Source of the DNA: JAXLYE01 sp046351595
Lineage (GTDB): Bacteria; Myxococcota_A; Polyangia; Palsa-1104; JAEUJZ01
Direction of reading: 5' to 3'
DNA: 64,000 nucleotides
Assembly: GCA_046351595.1 (NCBI GenBank)
Contig: JAXLYE010000007.1
Span: 434,001 to 498,000 of the forward strand
In this document: positions 43,480-52,379 of the stretch, one piece after another
Layout: every line of letters starts with the position of its first letter
Numbering within the stretch: position 1 is the stretch's first letter
Notes under the pieces: generated by a model
What the model was told of the DNA's origin: nothing
Databases searched by the model: none
The model's input: the letters and a program-made list of their open reading frames with translations, nothing else
Position numbers and translations under genes: made by a program

Positions 43480-46400
43480 TTACTCTCGGTTCTCAATGAG
43501 TTGGACCCACGCATGCTTTTCGTAGTCCTGATCCACTTGGCGGATGAGCGCAGCAACATCCTCCGCTTCAGCAGGCTTGTTTGCCCGTTGCAATGCCACT
43601 GCAGCTCGCTTCCGACGGCTCTCCCTGAGCCTTCTTCTCACTTCAGGCACCTCAATGCTATTAGGGGTTGAGTCCCAAGCGCGTAGCCATTGCTCTGCAG
43701 ATTTTGTATCCATGCCGCATTCAGGCGTCGCAAATAGAGGTGCACCAAGGTCGGCCCAAGTTCTTACGGCCTCCCAACGGCGCCCTTGGTACTGCTTATA
43801 ATATAGTGTAGAAACTCTTTTGTTAACAGCACCCCAGAACAAACTAGCAGCATTAGTGAGCAAACCCTTCTCATTCAGCTTCCAATTTTGTCTGATCTCT
43901 CTCACATATTCTAAGTATTCCCCGACGTAGTCTGGGCTCCTTCGCTCTTGCGCAATTATAACAAAGATAGACAGAATACAGTACGCGACTCCTTCTGGCA
44001 TGGCGACACCTAAAGCACTAGTAACATCATTTCCTGTGTCTAACCACCATTTAGGAATATTTCCCCGCAGAGATCCGTAAGAACGTAAACTAAGCTCATG
44101 ATCTATGACACTAGGCCAATACGGTATTATAATTGGAAACACCTGCACACTCCAATGCTCCTTAGATAAATGCTTGATACCCACGGGCCAAGGAAGACTA
44201 ATCTCTGAAGAACTTTCATTTCCCTTGCTCGTGAGAGAGACGCAATTATCTTCATCAACTACTATATCGTGATATCTTTCTATGAGTCTAGTAATTAATC
44301 GTGAGATGGATTTTTCGTCATTTACGCCGGCTGCTACTTCTGGCAACTCTTGGAGATCAAATATCATCTTGTATTCATCCATGTAATCAACAAGAGCATA
44401 TTGCCTGGATGATGCTCTCTGTTGTGCTGCGCTCGGAGCCCAGCTAAATGAAATAAGCGATTTCTCGCTAGCAGTTGAATCAATAGAAGACAAGAAATCC
44501 CTGACAGCCTGAATCTTGGCCAACTCAGCACCAGTCATCTGCTGAATATGATTCTCGATGACCTGGCGCCAGGTTCGTCGAGCCGTTTCTGTGTCTATCG
44601 CATCGCGCAGAACCGCAAGGAGATCGGGTCGTTGATAAAATAACTCTGTGGTTTCAAACTTTATTCTAGGCCATAGCTGTCGCCAGTAGACCGGTAGTTC
44701 TTCCGGCATAGCACGAAGGAAGATCCGTTTCGTATACAAACGTGCATGCGCGATAAAGTGATTATTGCGAAGCTGCTCCGGAGTATGGTTTCGGCCGAAA
44801 AACAATCCATGATATGTGGTCGACTCTACGTAATTCATCGCTCTTTCAATAGATGTGTCTTCGCTTTCAGGAGACATGAAATCGATGCAACTAATGAGAT
44901 CTTGAATTATCCTTGACTCATCTTCGTCTTTGGCTAAGCGAAATGAGGATTTCGAAATTTCCGAAGAATAGAAGCCGACATCTATCTCCTGTATTGCTTG
45001 GTCAACTTGTTCGATGAGTGGAAGTTTGGTCTTCTCCGTATTAATGGTTAGTTTGAACCGCTCTATTCGCGCATCCTTGACGACTTTCACCAAATTCCAG
45101 TATTTAGACGGCTGTTTGTCTGGCAATCCCAATTCATAAAGGTAGCCATCCAATAATTGACCTCTAGACTCAGAATTCAATCCGGATTCTTTTGCTGCAA
45201 AAAATAGGGCTTCTGTCTGCCCCCAGCGTATATATGAACTTTTGACCGGATTTCCATCCTCGGTACAAGTCGCAAGCCATGCGATCTGTCTGCCAATGCC
45301 AAACCAGTCAATTGCCATCTCCGTATTGCACTTTGGACAAGGAGCATCGTCTGCATAACCGGCGGCAATCATGATCGTAATGCTTAAAAAATCTGCTGAA
45401 AGCTGCTCCATGACTTCTCGTCTCGTGTTAGATGCCTCTATTGAGGCTCCTTTTTGCTTGAGCACTTTTCTAAGTATCAGGTGCCATTCTTGTATGAATC
45501 CTCGGAAATCCAGTGGATTGACCCAAATCGGCGTAGGCCACGGAAATTCGTAGTTAATATCTCGCACAGCGAAGGTTGACTGCGCGATCGGATAGTTCTG
45601 CGGACTCAGCGAGATTCCTTGGCGCGCGTTTTCTAGCCGTGCAGCAAGTGATGACAATAGGTAAAGAGCTGCCACGATTGACTCTGATAGCGGTGTGGCC
45701 ATTTGAGGATCAAATGTCTGCTCTTGTCGTCGCAAAATCCAGCGTTCTCGTGGCGACGTGTAGTACGTAACGGTGCGCTTAGTATCGATACTAACAGAAA
45801 GCGGAACTGCAGCAGTAAGCATCTGCAGATGATTCTCGTTAAGAAATTCCAAATCCTGTCGCTCAGAATTCCAACCGAGGACGTCACTTAACATTTGTTC
45901 CTGCTCTTTTTGAGAAAGGGCTGAATCATACACCGCCTCCTGCAACAGGATCCGTGCAGTAGCCATTGTTGATGGCGAGGATGCATCAGACGAGAATCGC
46001 TCTAGATCCCTAACGACCCGCCATCTCCGAGGCAGAGAGGTTCTCAGGAACGAATACTTCTCCAGCAGACTCTTTAGTGACGATGGCAGATGTTGCTTCC
46101 TTAACTCGAAGATATCCGAGCCAGTGAGTCGCAGTGGCAGACGTTGGCCAGGAGGAATGGCCTTCCCAAGCACATCTCGCGCCAGTCTGCTTGCCACCTC
46201 TGTTGGCAACCTAGACGGTGGTCCCGCATAGTGAGCTACTAGCAATTCCCGAAAAAGATTATGGTCACCAGTCACTAAAAAGACCACATGCGGATGCCAC
46301 AGACTACGCACCAGATTGAGCAATTCTACACCTCTATCTGGATTCATGTCGGCGTCATCAATAGGGATGATGAAACACGGTTTGCTGCCGAGGTTTGGAA

Positions 46401-47169
46401 GTCCTACCTGTGCCCTCTTCTCCGCTAGATCGAGACATAGGAGGTTCACGAAGGCATGCCAGCGTTCCTGCAAGCGCATCCGGAAGCTTTCGCTCTGCTC
46501 TAACTCAAGGGCAAAGTCCTCAGGGTTGAGCTGCGCTTGACGCTCCCTAGGTCGATCCTCAGTTCCCACGGCAATAGTACGCGCAAGCTGTCTCCATGCC
46601 TTCTTTGAGGCGGATTCCTGGTCAGCCTCAGCTGTCCACGCTGGTTTGCGCTTACTATCGACAAGGTCTCTGTACTGCAGTTTGGGCTGCAGTTGCTCTG
46701 TTACACGGTACAGGCGCCCTGCTAGCTGCAAAAGCAACGAAGGTTCTCCAGAGAGTGGTTGCATATCGAGAATTTCTAGAGGGATCAGTTGCTTGAGTTG
46801 GATGCAGTCAGCCGTCGCTCCCTTTTTCGGAATTGAATCTAGTAAACTTGTGGATGAGGCAGCCCCAATGGCTGCCTTCCAAATTTGAAGAAGAGTTAGC
46901 ATTACTGTCGTCTTGCCAGTGCCCCGGCTACCATCTAGTAAGAGAATATTAGACAATCGTTGCTCATGTAGAGTTGGAACAAATTGGCCATGGGGAGGTT
47001 CAGTGGAGGCATCAGTCCGTCGAGGGCTGGGCGCTTCCTTCATGAACTCAGCTAGATACTCATGGATGCCATCAATGGCATCCTGCTGATCTTTAGACAG
47101 TTCGTGCCAAGACTTGGCAGGCGCCGACTCGGGACGCGGGGCGAATGGGGATGCCGTCATGCGCGGCAT
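43480..47169 (-). CDS. rdrA: RADAR defence AAA+ ATPase RdrA
   Basis: The 1229-residue protein is the first gene of the RADAR pair. Its P-loop is LLLDGSRGTGKTTVML (about 77-92), with a Walker B-like CFIIPIDDADMNPDRG near 270 and FLVTGDHNLF as a sensor-like segment. The large C-terminal part is helical and without known motifs; a CPKC pair occurs about mid-protein. RdrA is a ring-forming ATPase that docks on RdrB and is needed for its activity. The start MPRMTASPFAP at 47169 or the ATG three codons later is possible. Low GC marks the operon as acquired. Neither of the membrane accessory proteins found in some RADAR loci is present nearby. Confidence 0.85.
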   Translation of the reverse strand: MPRMTASPFAPRPESAPAKSWHELSKDQQDAIDGIHEYLAEFMKEAPSPRRTDASTEPPHGQFVPTLHEQRLSNILLLDGSRGTGKTTVMLTLLQIWKAAIGAASSTSLLDSIPKKGATADCIQLKQLIPLEILDMQPLSGEPSLLLQLAGRLYRVTEQLQPKLQYRDLVDSKRKPAWTAEADQESASKKAWRQLARTIAVGTEDRPRERQAQLNPEDFALELEQSESFRMRLQERWHAFVNLLCLDLAEKRAQVGLPNLGSKPCFIIPIDDADMNPDRGVELLNLVRSLWHPHVVFLVTGDHNLFRELLVAHYAGPPSRLPTEVASRLARDVLGKAIPPGQRLPLRLTGSDIFELRKQHLPSSLKSLLEKYSFLRTSLPRRWRVVRDLERFSSDASSPSTMATARILLQEAVYDSALSQKEQEQMLSDVLGWNSERQDLEFLNENHLQMLTAAVPLSVSIDTKRTVTYYTSPRERWILRRQEQTFDPQMATPLSESIVAALYLLSSLAARLENARQGISLSPQNYPIAQSTFAVRDINYEFPWPTPIWVNPLDFRGFIQEWHLILRKVLKQKGASIEASNTRREVMEQLSADFLSITIMIAAGYADDAPCPKCNTEMAIDWFGIGRQIAWLATCTEDGNPVKSSYIRWGQTEALFFAAKESGLNSESRGQLLDGYLYELGLPDKQPSKYWNLVKVVKDARIERFKLTINTEKTKLPLIEQVDQAIQEIDVGFYSSEISKSSFRLAKDEDESRIIQDLISCIDFMSPESEDTSIERAMNYVESTTYHGLFFGRNHTPEQLRNNHFIAHARLYTKRIFLRAMPEELPVYWRQLWPRIKFETTELFYQRPDLLAVLRDAIDTETARRTWRQVIENHIQQMTGAELAKIQAVRDFLSSIDSTASEKSLISFSWAPSAAQQRASSRQYALVDYMDEYKMIFDLQELPEVAAGVNDEKSISRLITRLIERYHDIVVDEDNCVSLTSKGNESSSEISLPWPVGIKHLSKEHWSVQVFPIIIPYWPSVIDHELSLRSYGSLRGNIPKWWLDTGNDVTSALGVAMPEGVAYCILSIFVIIAQERRSPDYVGEYLEYVREIRQNWKLNEKGLLTNAASLFWGAVNKRVSTLYYKQYQGRRWEAVRTWADLGAPLFATPECGMDTKSAEQWLRAWDSTPNSIEVPEVRRRLRESRRKRAAVALQRANKPAEAEDVAALIRQVDQDYEKHAWVQLIENRE

Positions 47170-47684
47170 TAGAACTCATCTCAAAATCGTCTGCATGAAG
47201 AAGATGCCGCAGCGCGCTGGCACAAGACCAGATAGCTGCCGACAAGGGATTTTTAGCGTACTGTGCTTCACCAAAAACTCTTGAGCCAGGCCCAGATCCT
47301 CTCGAGAAGCCAGCGTCGGCGACCGCGGCACAGCTCGCGGCCGTCGTAGGACCGTTACCGTTTAGCTAGATCGGCGGGATCAGGCAGACGCCCCTACTGG
47401 CGAGTAGCCAACCAATACGTCGCTTCGTAGGTTCTCGGCATCGATGGGTGTGGGCGGAGCGTGTGCTCCACCAGGACCTCGTGCCGCGTGGTGCTATGGA
47501 CGCTCAGAGCGGCTTGCATGTGGAGTTCTCGGCGGTCGGTAATTGGTGCCTCGCCCTCCTTCGTCTTGCCCCGGCCGGCACTCCTCCCAATGACCCACGG
47601 CTCAGTGACAACTCCAGATGTCCCCCGCTTTTCCCCGGGCTCTTTTCTAGCATACTTCTCGTCGAGAAAACTCGAGGCTAGCGT
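47170..47684. other. intergenic stretch at right edge of accessory region
   Basis: About 500 bp with no complete gene. The first part should hold the rdrAB promoter. It then contains an IS5-like transposase remnant at 47268-47348 and a short TTACCGTTTAG resembling the IS4-like end near 47355. The small plus-strand frames here lack binding sites and recognisable features. The broken kinase gene begins at its right end. Confidence 0.5.
47268..47348 (-). pseudogene. IS5-like transposase C-terminal remnant
   Basis: Reading 26 minus-strand codons from 47348 gives YDGRELCRGRRRWLLERIWA followed by WLKSFW and a stop. RRxWxxER-x-WAWLKxF is the hallmark C-terminal motif of IS5-group transposases, containing the catalytic Glu. 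Upstream coding sequence is absent. It is debris from an earlier insertion at this boundary. Confidence 0.6.
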
Positions 47685-48106
47685 CCGCGGTGGACGATCC
47701 CGTGCTGGTGCGCCTGGGACAGCGCGTCCGCGACCGCGAGCAGCAGCGCGACGGACTCACCGACCGGCAGCGGCCCGCGCTTCAGGCGCGCCCCCAGATC
47801 GTCGCCGTGCAGCCACTCCATCGCCAGGAACGGGAGCCCTTCCGGGGTCTGTCCGTCCGCTACATACGAGACGATGCCGGGGTGGCGCAGCGAGGCCAGG
47901 ACGTGGGTCTCGCGCTGGAAGCGCGCCAGCTCCGGCGCACCGGGCGGGCCTGCGCCCTGCGCGTGCAGGATCTTGACCGCGACGTCCCGGTCCGCGCGCA
48001 GATCACGCGCCCGGTAGACCGTGCCCATGCCGCCGCGGCCCGCGATGGACTGGATCGCGAAGCGGCCTGAGAGCACGGAGTCTTGCGTAGATACGCCGGC
48101 GTGCAT
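47678..48106 (-). pseudogene. Ser/Thr kinase gene broken at the HRD motif
   Basis: The frame encodes the N-lobe of a Hanks-type kinase: GRGGMGTVYRARDLRADRDV (glycine loop), VAVKIL (catalytic Lys), HVLASLRHPGIVSYVADGQT, and the hinge MEWLHGDDLGARLKRG. It then reads QHGIVHRGR and a stop, where intact kinases have HRDLKPxN. The catalytic Asp, DFG and the whole C-lobe are missing. The break coincides with the start of repeat-rich accessory DNA with the IS5 remnant, so an insertion or deletion probably removed the 3' part. The start could also be the ATG 12 codons earlier at 48142. Confidence 0.75.
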
Positions 48107-48215
48107 CAACCGCGGCCTCTGTGAGCAGCTGCATGGGATCATACGGCAGGCCGCGCCGGCGTCTCACACGCGCCCCGTAACACGGCGCACAGACTCACAT
48201 CTCCGGTGCGCGGCG

Positions 48216-48863
48216 TCAGGACTTGGGAAAACCCGGGTCGGCCTTGATCTCTTCGATCTGCGCGGTGTGCCGCGCGCTGTGTCCCGACAAAAGGAGCAGC
48301 CACTGGTAGCCGTCGAGCAGCTTGAGCGCCGGGTGCGGCCCGCCGTGCGCGCGCAGGTCGTCCTTCGTGGTCTGCACGAAGCCGACGGTCCGGTCGCGCC
48401 CCTTGGTGAACGCCGTGACCGCCGCTTCCGTCGTCGGGAAGCTGCCCGTCGGCTTCAGCATCTCGGGCGCCTGCCGTCGCGTGCCGCGATCGAGCACGGC
48501 CTTCAGCACGCGCTCGTCGTCGCTCGGCGTCTGCGGGCGCAGCTCGGGCGGCGCCGGCGCGCGCAGCACCTTCTCGCTGATCATCCCGAAGATCCGATCT
48601 TCGGAGATCGCGATGTGCTCGGCGACCTCGGCGATCGACCAGCGATCCGGCGCGGGGCGGAACCGCAGCTGCGTTTCGGACAGGCCCTGGACGGAGGCGA
48701 CAAAGGCGCGGCGCGTCTGCTCCAGGTTCTGCACCAGGCGCTCGCGCTCGTCGCTGCGCGCGGCGGCGGACTGCGCCGTTCCGTCGGTCCGGGCGGCGGG
48801 ATTGGAGCTGGCGCAGCCGATCAGCGCGAGCGCGGCGAGGGACCCTGCAAGAGTACGGTTCAT
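48216..48863 (-). CDS. DinB-like lipoprotein
   Basis: The start MNRTLAGSLAALALIGCASS at 48863 follows GGGAGGTCCTT; the signal peptide ends in the lipobox LIGC. The 215 residues include a DinB/DUF664 four-helix domain with metal-type histidines: PDRWSIAEVAEHIAISEDRI and LSGHSARHTAQIEEIKADP. DinB-superfamily proteins include thiol transferases and damage-induced proteins, mostly of unknown substrate. A secreted lipoprotein version is unusual but recurs in deltaproteobacteria. It is divergent from the beta-propeller gene, sharing a 149-bp upstream region. Confidence 0.8.
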   Translation of the reverse strand: MNRTLAGSLAALALIGCASSNPAARTDGTAQSAAARSDERERLVQNLEQTRRAFVASVQGLSETQLRFRPAPDRWSIAEVAEHIAISEDRIFGMISEKVLRAPAPPELRPQTPSDDERVLKAVLDRGTRRQAPEMLKPTGSFPTTEAAVTAFTKGRDRTVGFVQTTKDDLRAHGGPHPALKLLDGYQWLLLLSGHSARHTAQIEEIKADPGFPKS

Positions 48864-49012
48864 AAGGACCTCCCTGATTTGTCGGAGTGGGGTGGGCGCA
48901 TCGGAGCCCGGCAACATCGCACAGCCGCTCGCATCGTGGTCGTGCTTTTCAATGCGCCGCGGACCCATGAAAATCAGAGCCGGGCTGTCCGCTGCGCAGC
49001 CCGGATGGAGCC

Positions 49013-50149
49013 ATGAGGCCGATTCGCCCGATGACTGCGATGCGCTGGCTCGTGCCGCTCGGGCTCGTCGGGATGCTCGTCGGAGGAGCCATGTCGACCC
49101 GCGCCGCGCCTCCCGATTCACCGCATCCTTTGCCACAGGCGCATCCACCCCATCTGGCACCGCAGGCGCGAGGTGCGCGGCTCCAGCTCGCGGTCGCGCC
49201 GAGCGGTGAGCTCGCGGACGCCTACGCCGGCCAGCTCGCGTACACCCCCGACGGCAAGCAGTGGCTCGCCGGCGAGCAGCGTGAGATCACGGTGTACGAA
49301 GGGCTGCGGCGGGTGCGGACGATCGGCAACGTGTGGCTCGACAGCGAGGACACGCTGGCGGTCAGCCGCGACGGCAAGCGGCTCTCCGCGGGCCCGCGCA
49401 TCTACGACTTCGCCGACGGCAAGGAGCTGTTCGTGGCGCGCGGCGATGAGCTGTCGGAGCACGCCGAGCCCGGGTGGGAGGTGGCGGCCGCGGTGCTGTC
49501 TCCGGATCAGGCGCAGTGCCTGGCCTGGCTGAAGTACTTCCCGAGCCGCTGCTGCCGCGACCGCGGCCACCGCGACAGCCCGAGCTTCAAGCCGGCCTCG
49601 CCGCTGTTCGCGATCGACACCGCGACGTACAAGGCCGCGCCGCTGCCGATCGAAAGCAGCCTGGGCGAGCACCGCGCGCTGGCCGCCAGCGAGCGCTGGT
49701 TCGTCGTCGGCGGCGTCGCCCACCGGGCGGCCGTCTTCGATCGCCGCACGCTCGCCCGCGTCGCGACGCTGCAGGACGACGGCGCCTGGTACTCCTTCGC
49801 CTTCAGCCGCGACGGGCACACCCTGGTCGGCGTGCACCTGGGGCGCTGGCTCGTGGCGTATGACACCGAGCGCTTCACGCGCCGCGCCCGCATCGAGGTG
49901 CTGCCGGACGGCAAGTGGATCAGCGCGCTGGCGCTGCACCCCGCCTGGCCGGTGGCCGCGGTCAGCGGCTGGGACGGCGTGCTGCGCCTCTACTCGATCG
50001 CGCCGGGTGACGAGGGACGGCTGCTGTGGAGCCGCGAGCTCGGCCAGGCCTCGGCGCTCGCGTTCAGCCCGCGCGGGGACGAGCTTCTGTGCGCGGTCCC
50101 GGGCTCGCCCAAGAACCGCATCCTGCGCTTCACGGTGACGGCGAAGTGA
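49013..50149 (+). CDS. secreted WD40/beta-propeller-like protein
   Basis: The 378-residue product begins with a signal peptide (TAMRWLVPLGLVGMLVGGAM) and a Pro/His linker. Repeating blades follow: YTPDGKQWLAGEQREITVYE, VSRDGKRLSAGPRIYDFADG, FSRDGHTLVGVHLGRWLVAY, LALHPAWPVAAVSGWDGVLR and FSPRGDELLCAVPGSPKNRI. The S.DGK/F.P.G pattern is that of WD40 or TolB-like propellers. A Cys pair (SRCCRD) with adjacent His and Asp lies mid-protein. Function is likely protein binding in the periplasm; the partner is unknown. The gene ends 7 bp before the convergent P450 gene. Confidence 0.75.
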   Translation: MRPIRPMTAMRWLVPLGLVGMLVGGAMSTRAAPPDSPHPLPQAHPPHLAPQARGARLQLAVAPSGELADAYAGQLAYTPDGKQWLAGEQREITVYEGLRRVRTIGNVWLDSEDTLAVSRDGKRLSAGPRIYDFADGKELFVARGDELSEHAEPGWEVAAAVLSPDQAQCLAWLKYFPSRCCRDRGHRDSPSFKPASPLFAIDTATYKAAPLPIESSLGEHRALAASERWFVVGGVAHRAAVFDRRTLARVATLQDDGAWYSFAFSRDGHTLVGVHLGRWLVAYDTERFTRRARIEVLPDGKWISALALHPAWPVAAVSGWDGVLRLYSIAPGDEGRLLWSRELGQASALAFSPRGDELLCAVPGSPKNRILRFTVTAK

Positions 50150-50156
50150 GGAGCTC

Positions 50157-51506
50157 CTACGGGATCCGCGCCCGCGGGCCGACGTAGCGCATCGGCACGC
50201 CGCCCTTGGGGCCGAACGTCGGGCCGCGCATCGCCGGGCGGATCGGTCGCGCGCTGCCCGGCGCGAGCTCGCAGCGGCTGAGCACCGCGTGCGCCACCAG
50301 CTTCATCTCGTACATCGCGAAGGCCGCGCCCAGGCAGCGCCGCGCGCCGCCGCCGAACGGGACGAACTCGAAGGGAGTGAACCGGCGCTCCAGGAAGCGC
50401 TCCGGACGGAAGGTCTCGCCGTCGGGGTAGAGCTCGGGGTGGCGGTGCAGGCCGATGATGCTGACCGAGACCGCGTAGCCCTTGGGTACGGTGTACGGAC
50501 CGAGCGTGAGCGGCGCGCGCAGCAGGCGGAAGACCTCGCCGACGATGGGGTAGATGCGCAGCGTCTCGTTGCAGCAGGCCTCGAGGTAGCGGCAGCCGGC
50601 GACCAGCTCGGGCTCGGGGTCCGGACCCAGCGCGTCGAGCTCGCGGCGCAGGCGCACCAGCGTCTCGGGGTTGCGATACAGGTGGTAGAACAGCCACGCC
50701 AGAGACAGCGCCGTCGTCTCGTGCCCGGCGAGCAGCAGCGTCAAGAGCTCGTCATGGATCTGCTCGTCGCTCATCGCCGAGCCGTCCTCGTAGCGCGCGC
50801 CGAGCATCAGGCTCAGGATGTCCTCGCCGAGCGGGCGGGCGCGGCTCTTGCGGATCTGGCTGTACAGCACCTCATCGAGCGCCTGCTTCGCCCGCGACGC
50901 GCGCGCCCACGGCGACAGCCCGAGCAGGTCGCGCCGCAGCTGCGGGAAGAACAGGATCGCCGGGTGCAGGCTGTCCATGTACTCGGCGCCGAGCCGCTGC
51001 GCCGCGCGCACGTCGTCCGGATCCGCGATGCCGAAGACCGCCTGCGCGATCACGCTCAGCGAGATGCGCTGCATCGCGCGCTGGAAGTCGACCCCGCCGC
51101 CGCGCTGCCACGTCGCCACCTCGTCGACCGCGGTGCGGCGCATGAGCTCTCCGTACGCGCGCATCCGCGTGCCGTGGAACGGCGGGTTCAGGAGCTTGCG
51201 CTCGCGCTTGTGGCGCTCGTCGGTCAGCATCAGCACCGAGCTCGGGCCGACGACGAAGTCGAAGCCCTCGCTGGGGTAGATGCCGTAGTGCGCGGTGTCG
51301 GTCGTGAAGATGGTCTTGATCTGCTCGGGATCGCGCGTCAGGACCACCGTCCCGTTCGGGCTCGCGAACAGGAACGTATCGCCGTAGCGTGCGAACCAGC
51401 GCGCATAGAACCCGTACGGATCCGCCATGTAGCGCAGCGGGTTGAGCAAGGCGTTGCGAGAGCCGGGCGGGAGCGAGCCTTCATCCATCTCCGCTTCGTC
51501 AGCCAT
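50157..51506 (-). CDS. cytochrome P450
   Basis: The 449 residues carry the full P450 signature: I-helix oxygen-binding AGHETT (260-265), K-helix ETLR (314-317), FRPERF (367-372) and the haem loop PFGGGARRCLG with the thiolate Cys391. The start codon follows GGGGGATCAG. It probably hydroxylates or otherwise oxidises a hydrophobic or peptide substrate with external redox partners, none encoded nearby. It lies 42 bp downstream of the DUF2063 gene on the same strand, with a 16-bp palindrome GCGGCCGCGCGGCCGC between them. It may be co-transcribed with the MNIO operon; whether it acts on that peptide is open. Confidence 0.9.
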   Translation of the reverse strand: MADEAEMDEGSLPPGSRNALLNPLRYMADPYGFYARWFARYGDTFLFASPNGTVVLTRDPEQIKTIFTTDTAHYGIYPSEGFDFVVGPSSVLMLTDERHKRERKLLNPPFHGTRMRAYGELMRRTAVDEVATWQRGGGVDFQRAMQRISLSVIAQAVFGIADPDDVRAAQRLGAEYMDSLHPAILFFPQLRRDLLGLSPWARASRAKQALDEVLYSQIRKSRARPLGEDILSLMLGARYEDGSAMSDEQIHDELLTLLLAGHETTALSLAWLFYHLYRNPETLVRLRRELDALGPDPEPELVAGCRYLEACCNETLRIYPIVGEVFRLLRAPLTLGPYTVPKGYAVSVSIIGLHRHPELYPDGETFRPERFLERRFTPFEFVPFGGGARRCLGAAFAMYEMKLVAHAVLSRCELAPGSARPIRPAMRGPTFGPKGGVPMRYVGPRARIP

Positions 51507-51548
51507 CTGATCCCCCGTGCGGCCGCGCGGCCGCTGTTGCCTGGTCCC

Positions 51549-52379
51549 TTACTTGTCGACGCCCGGCAGCGCCGCTGCGTCACCGAGCACGATGCCGGCC
51601 GCGTGCAGATCGGCCGCGGTCGCGGCCAGCGCGCCGAGCGACACGCCGATCCGCGCGGCCAGCTCCGCATCGAGCGCCACGTCCTCGGTCACCGCCTTGA
51701 GGATCAGGAGCTCGAGCGGGCTTGTGGGGCCGCGGCGCTCATCGAGATCGCGGTCGCGCCAGAGCAGCACCAGCGTCTCTCTGGCCGCGGGCGCGCTCGG
51801 CCGCTCGCCCCCTTCGTCGTCGTCGTCATCGTCATCGTCGTCGTCGTCGTCGTCGGGGTCGAGCCAGGACAGCAGATCGTGCCGGTACGGCCGGATCTCG
51901 ACGGTCGAGCCCAGGCGCAGCGGCCCGGCGTCCGGCTCGGCGTCGGCGGCGTCGTCGGGCGCGATGATCGCCAGCCACTCCCACCACTCCAGATCCGCGA
52001 GCTCGGCGACAAAGGCCGGCAGCTCCGGGTCCTCCGCCGCGCGCCGCGCCAGGTACTCCGCGAAGTGCTCGCCGTTCTGGTTCAGCTCGAAGTGGTGCAT
52101 CGGGTGGCTGCGGAAGTAGCCCTCGACCAGCGCCTCCCAGGCCGCCTCGCCGTCGGGGTGGTGGCGGATCACCCAGTCGCGCGTCGCGATGTAGATCGAG
52201 TCGAGCGCCTCGAAGCGGTGGACGCGGCAGAAGCGCTGATAGATGGCAAGGCGCGCGGCGTCCGGGCCCGCGCGCTGCCCCTCGTCGTAGAGCGCGGCGA
52301 CGGTGTCCGCGTGCGACGCCTCGCCGAGCAGGAGCGGCGCCACGCGCTCGTAGAAGGTGTCGAGCGGCATCCGGCTCAT
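51549..52379 (-). CDS. DUF2063 (HvfC/BufC-like) partner protein
   Basis: The ATG at 52379 overlaps the MNIO stop (ATGA), so translation is coupled; 276 residues result. The N-terminal half matches DUF2063/HvfC proteins (YQRFCRVHRFEALDSIYIAT, HPDGEAAWEALVEGYFRSHP, AFVAELADLEWWEWLAIIAP). These proteins bind the precursor and deliver it to the MNIO enzyme. An unusual poly-Asp run of about 13 residues lies near residue 180-192 (SWLDPDDDDDDD...EGG). The C-terminal helical part is the second HvfC domain. The run is encoded by a GTC/GAC microsatellite (about 51816-51858) and could vary in length between strains. Confidence 0.8.
   Translation of the reverse strand: MSRMPLDTFYERVAPLLLGEASHADTVAALYDEGQRAGPDAARLAIYQRFCRVHRFEALDSIYIATRDWVIRHHPDGEAAWEALVEGYFRSHPMHHFELNQNGEHFAEYLARRAAEDPELPAFVAELADLEWWEWLAIIAPDDAADAEPDAGPLRLGSTVEIRPYRHDLLSWLDPDDDDDDDDDDDDDEGGERPSAPAARETLVLLWRDRDLDERRGPTSPLELLILKAVTEDVALDAELAARIGVSLGALAATAADLHAAGIVLGDAAALPGVDK

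Noticed and set aside
47345..47372. TTACCGTTTAG as an end of a second IS4-like copy.
   Set aside because: Only about 11 bp match and no transposase or partner end is nearby.
47448..47681. A 77-codon plus-strand frame between RADAR and the broken kinase.
   Set aside because: No binding site, no recognisable domain, and the region is insertion debris.
3670..47701. A 17-bp exact direct repeat (CCGCGGTGGACGATCCC) at 3670-3686 and 47685-47701 as possible attachment sites of a 44-kb island.
   Set aside because: The right copy is simply the kinase HRD-region coding sequence. The left copy has no kinase sequence beside it, as a split target gene would need, and 17-bp matches can occur by chance in GC-rich DNA of this size.
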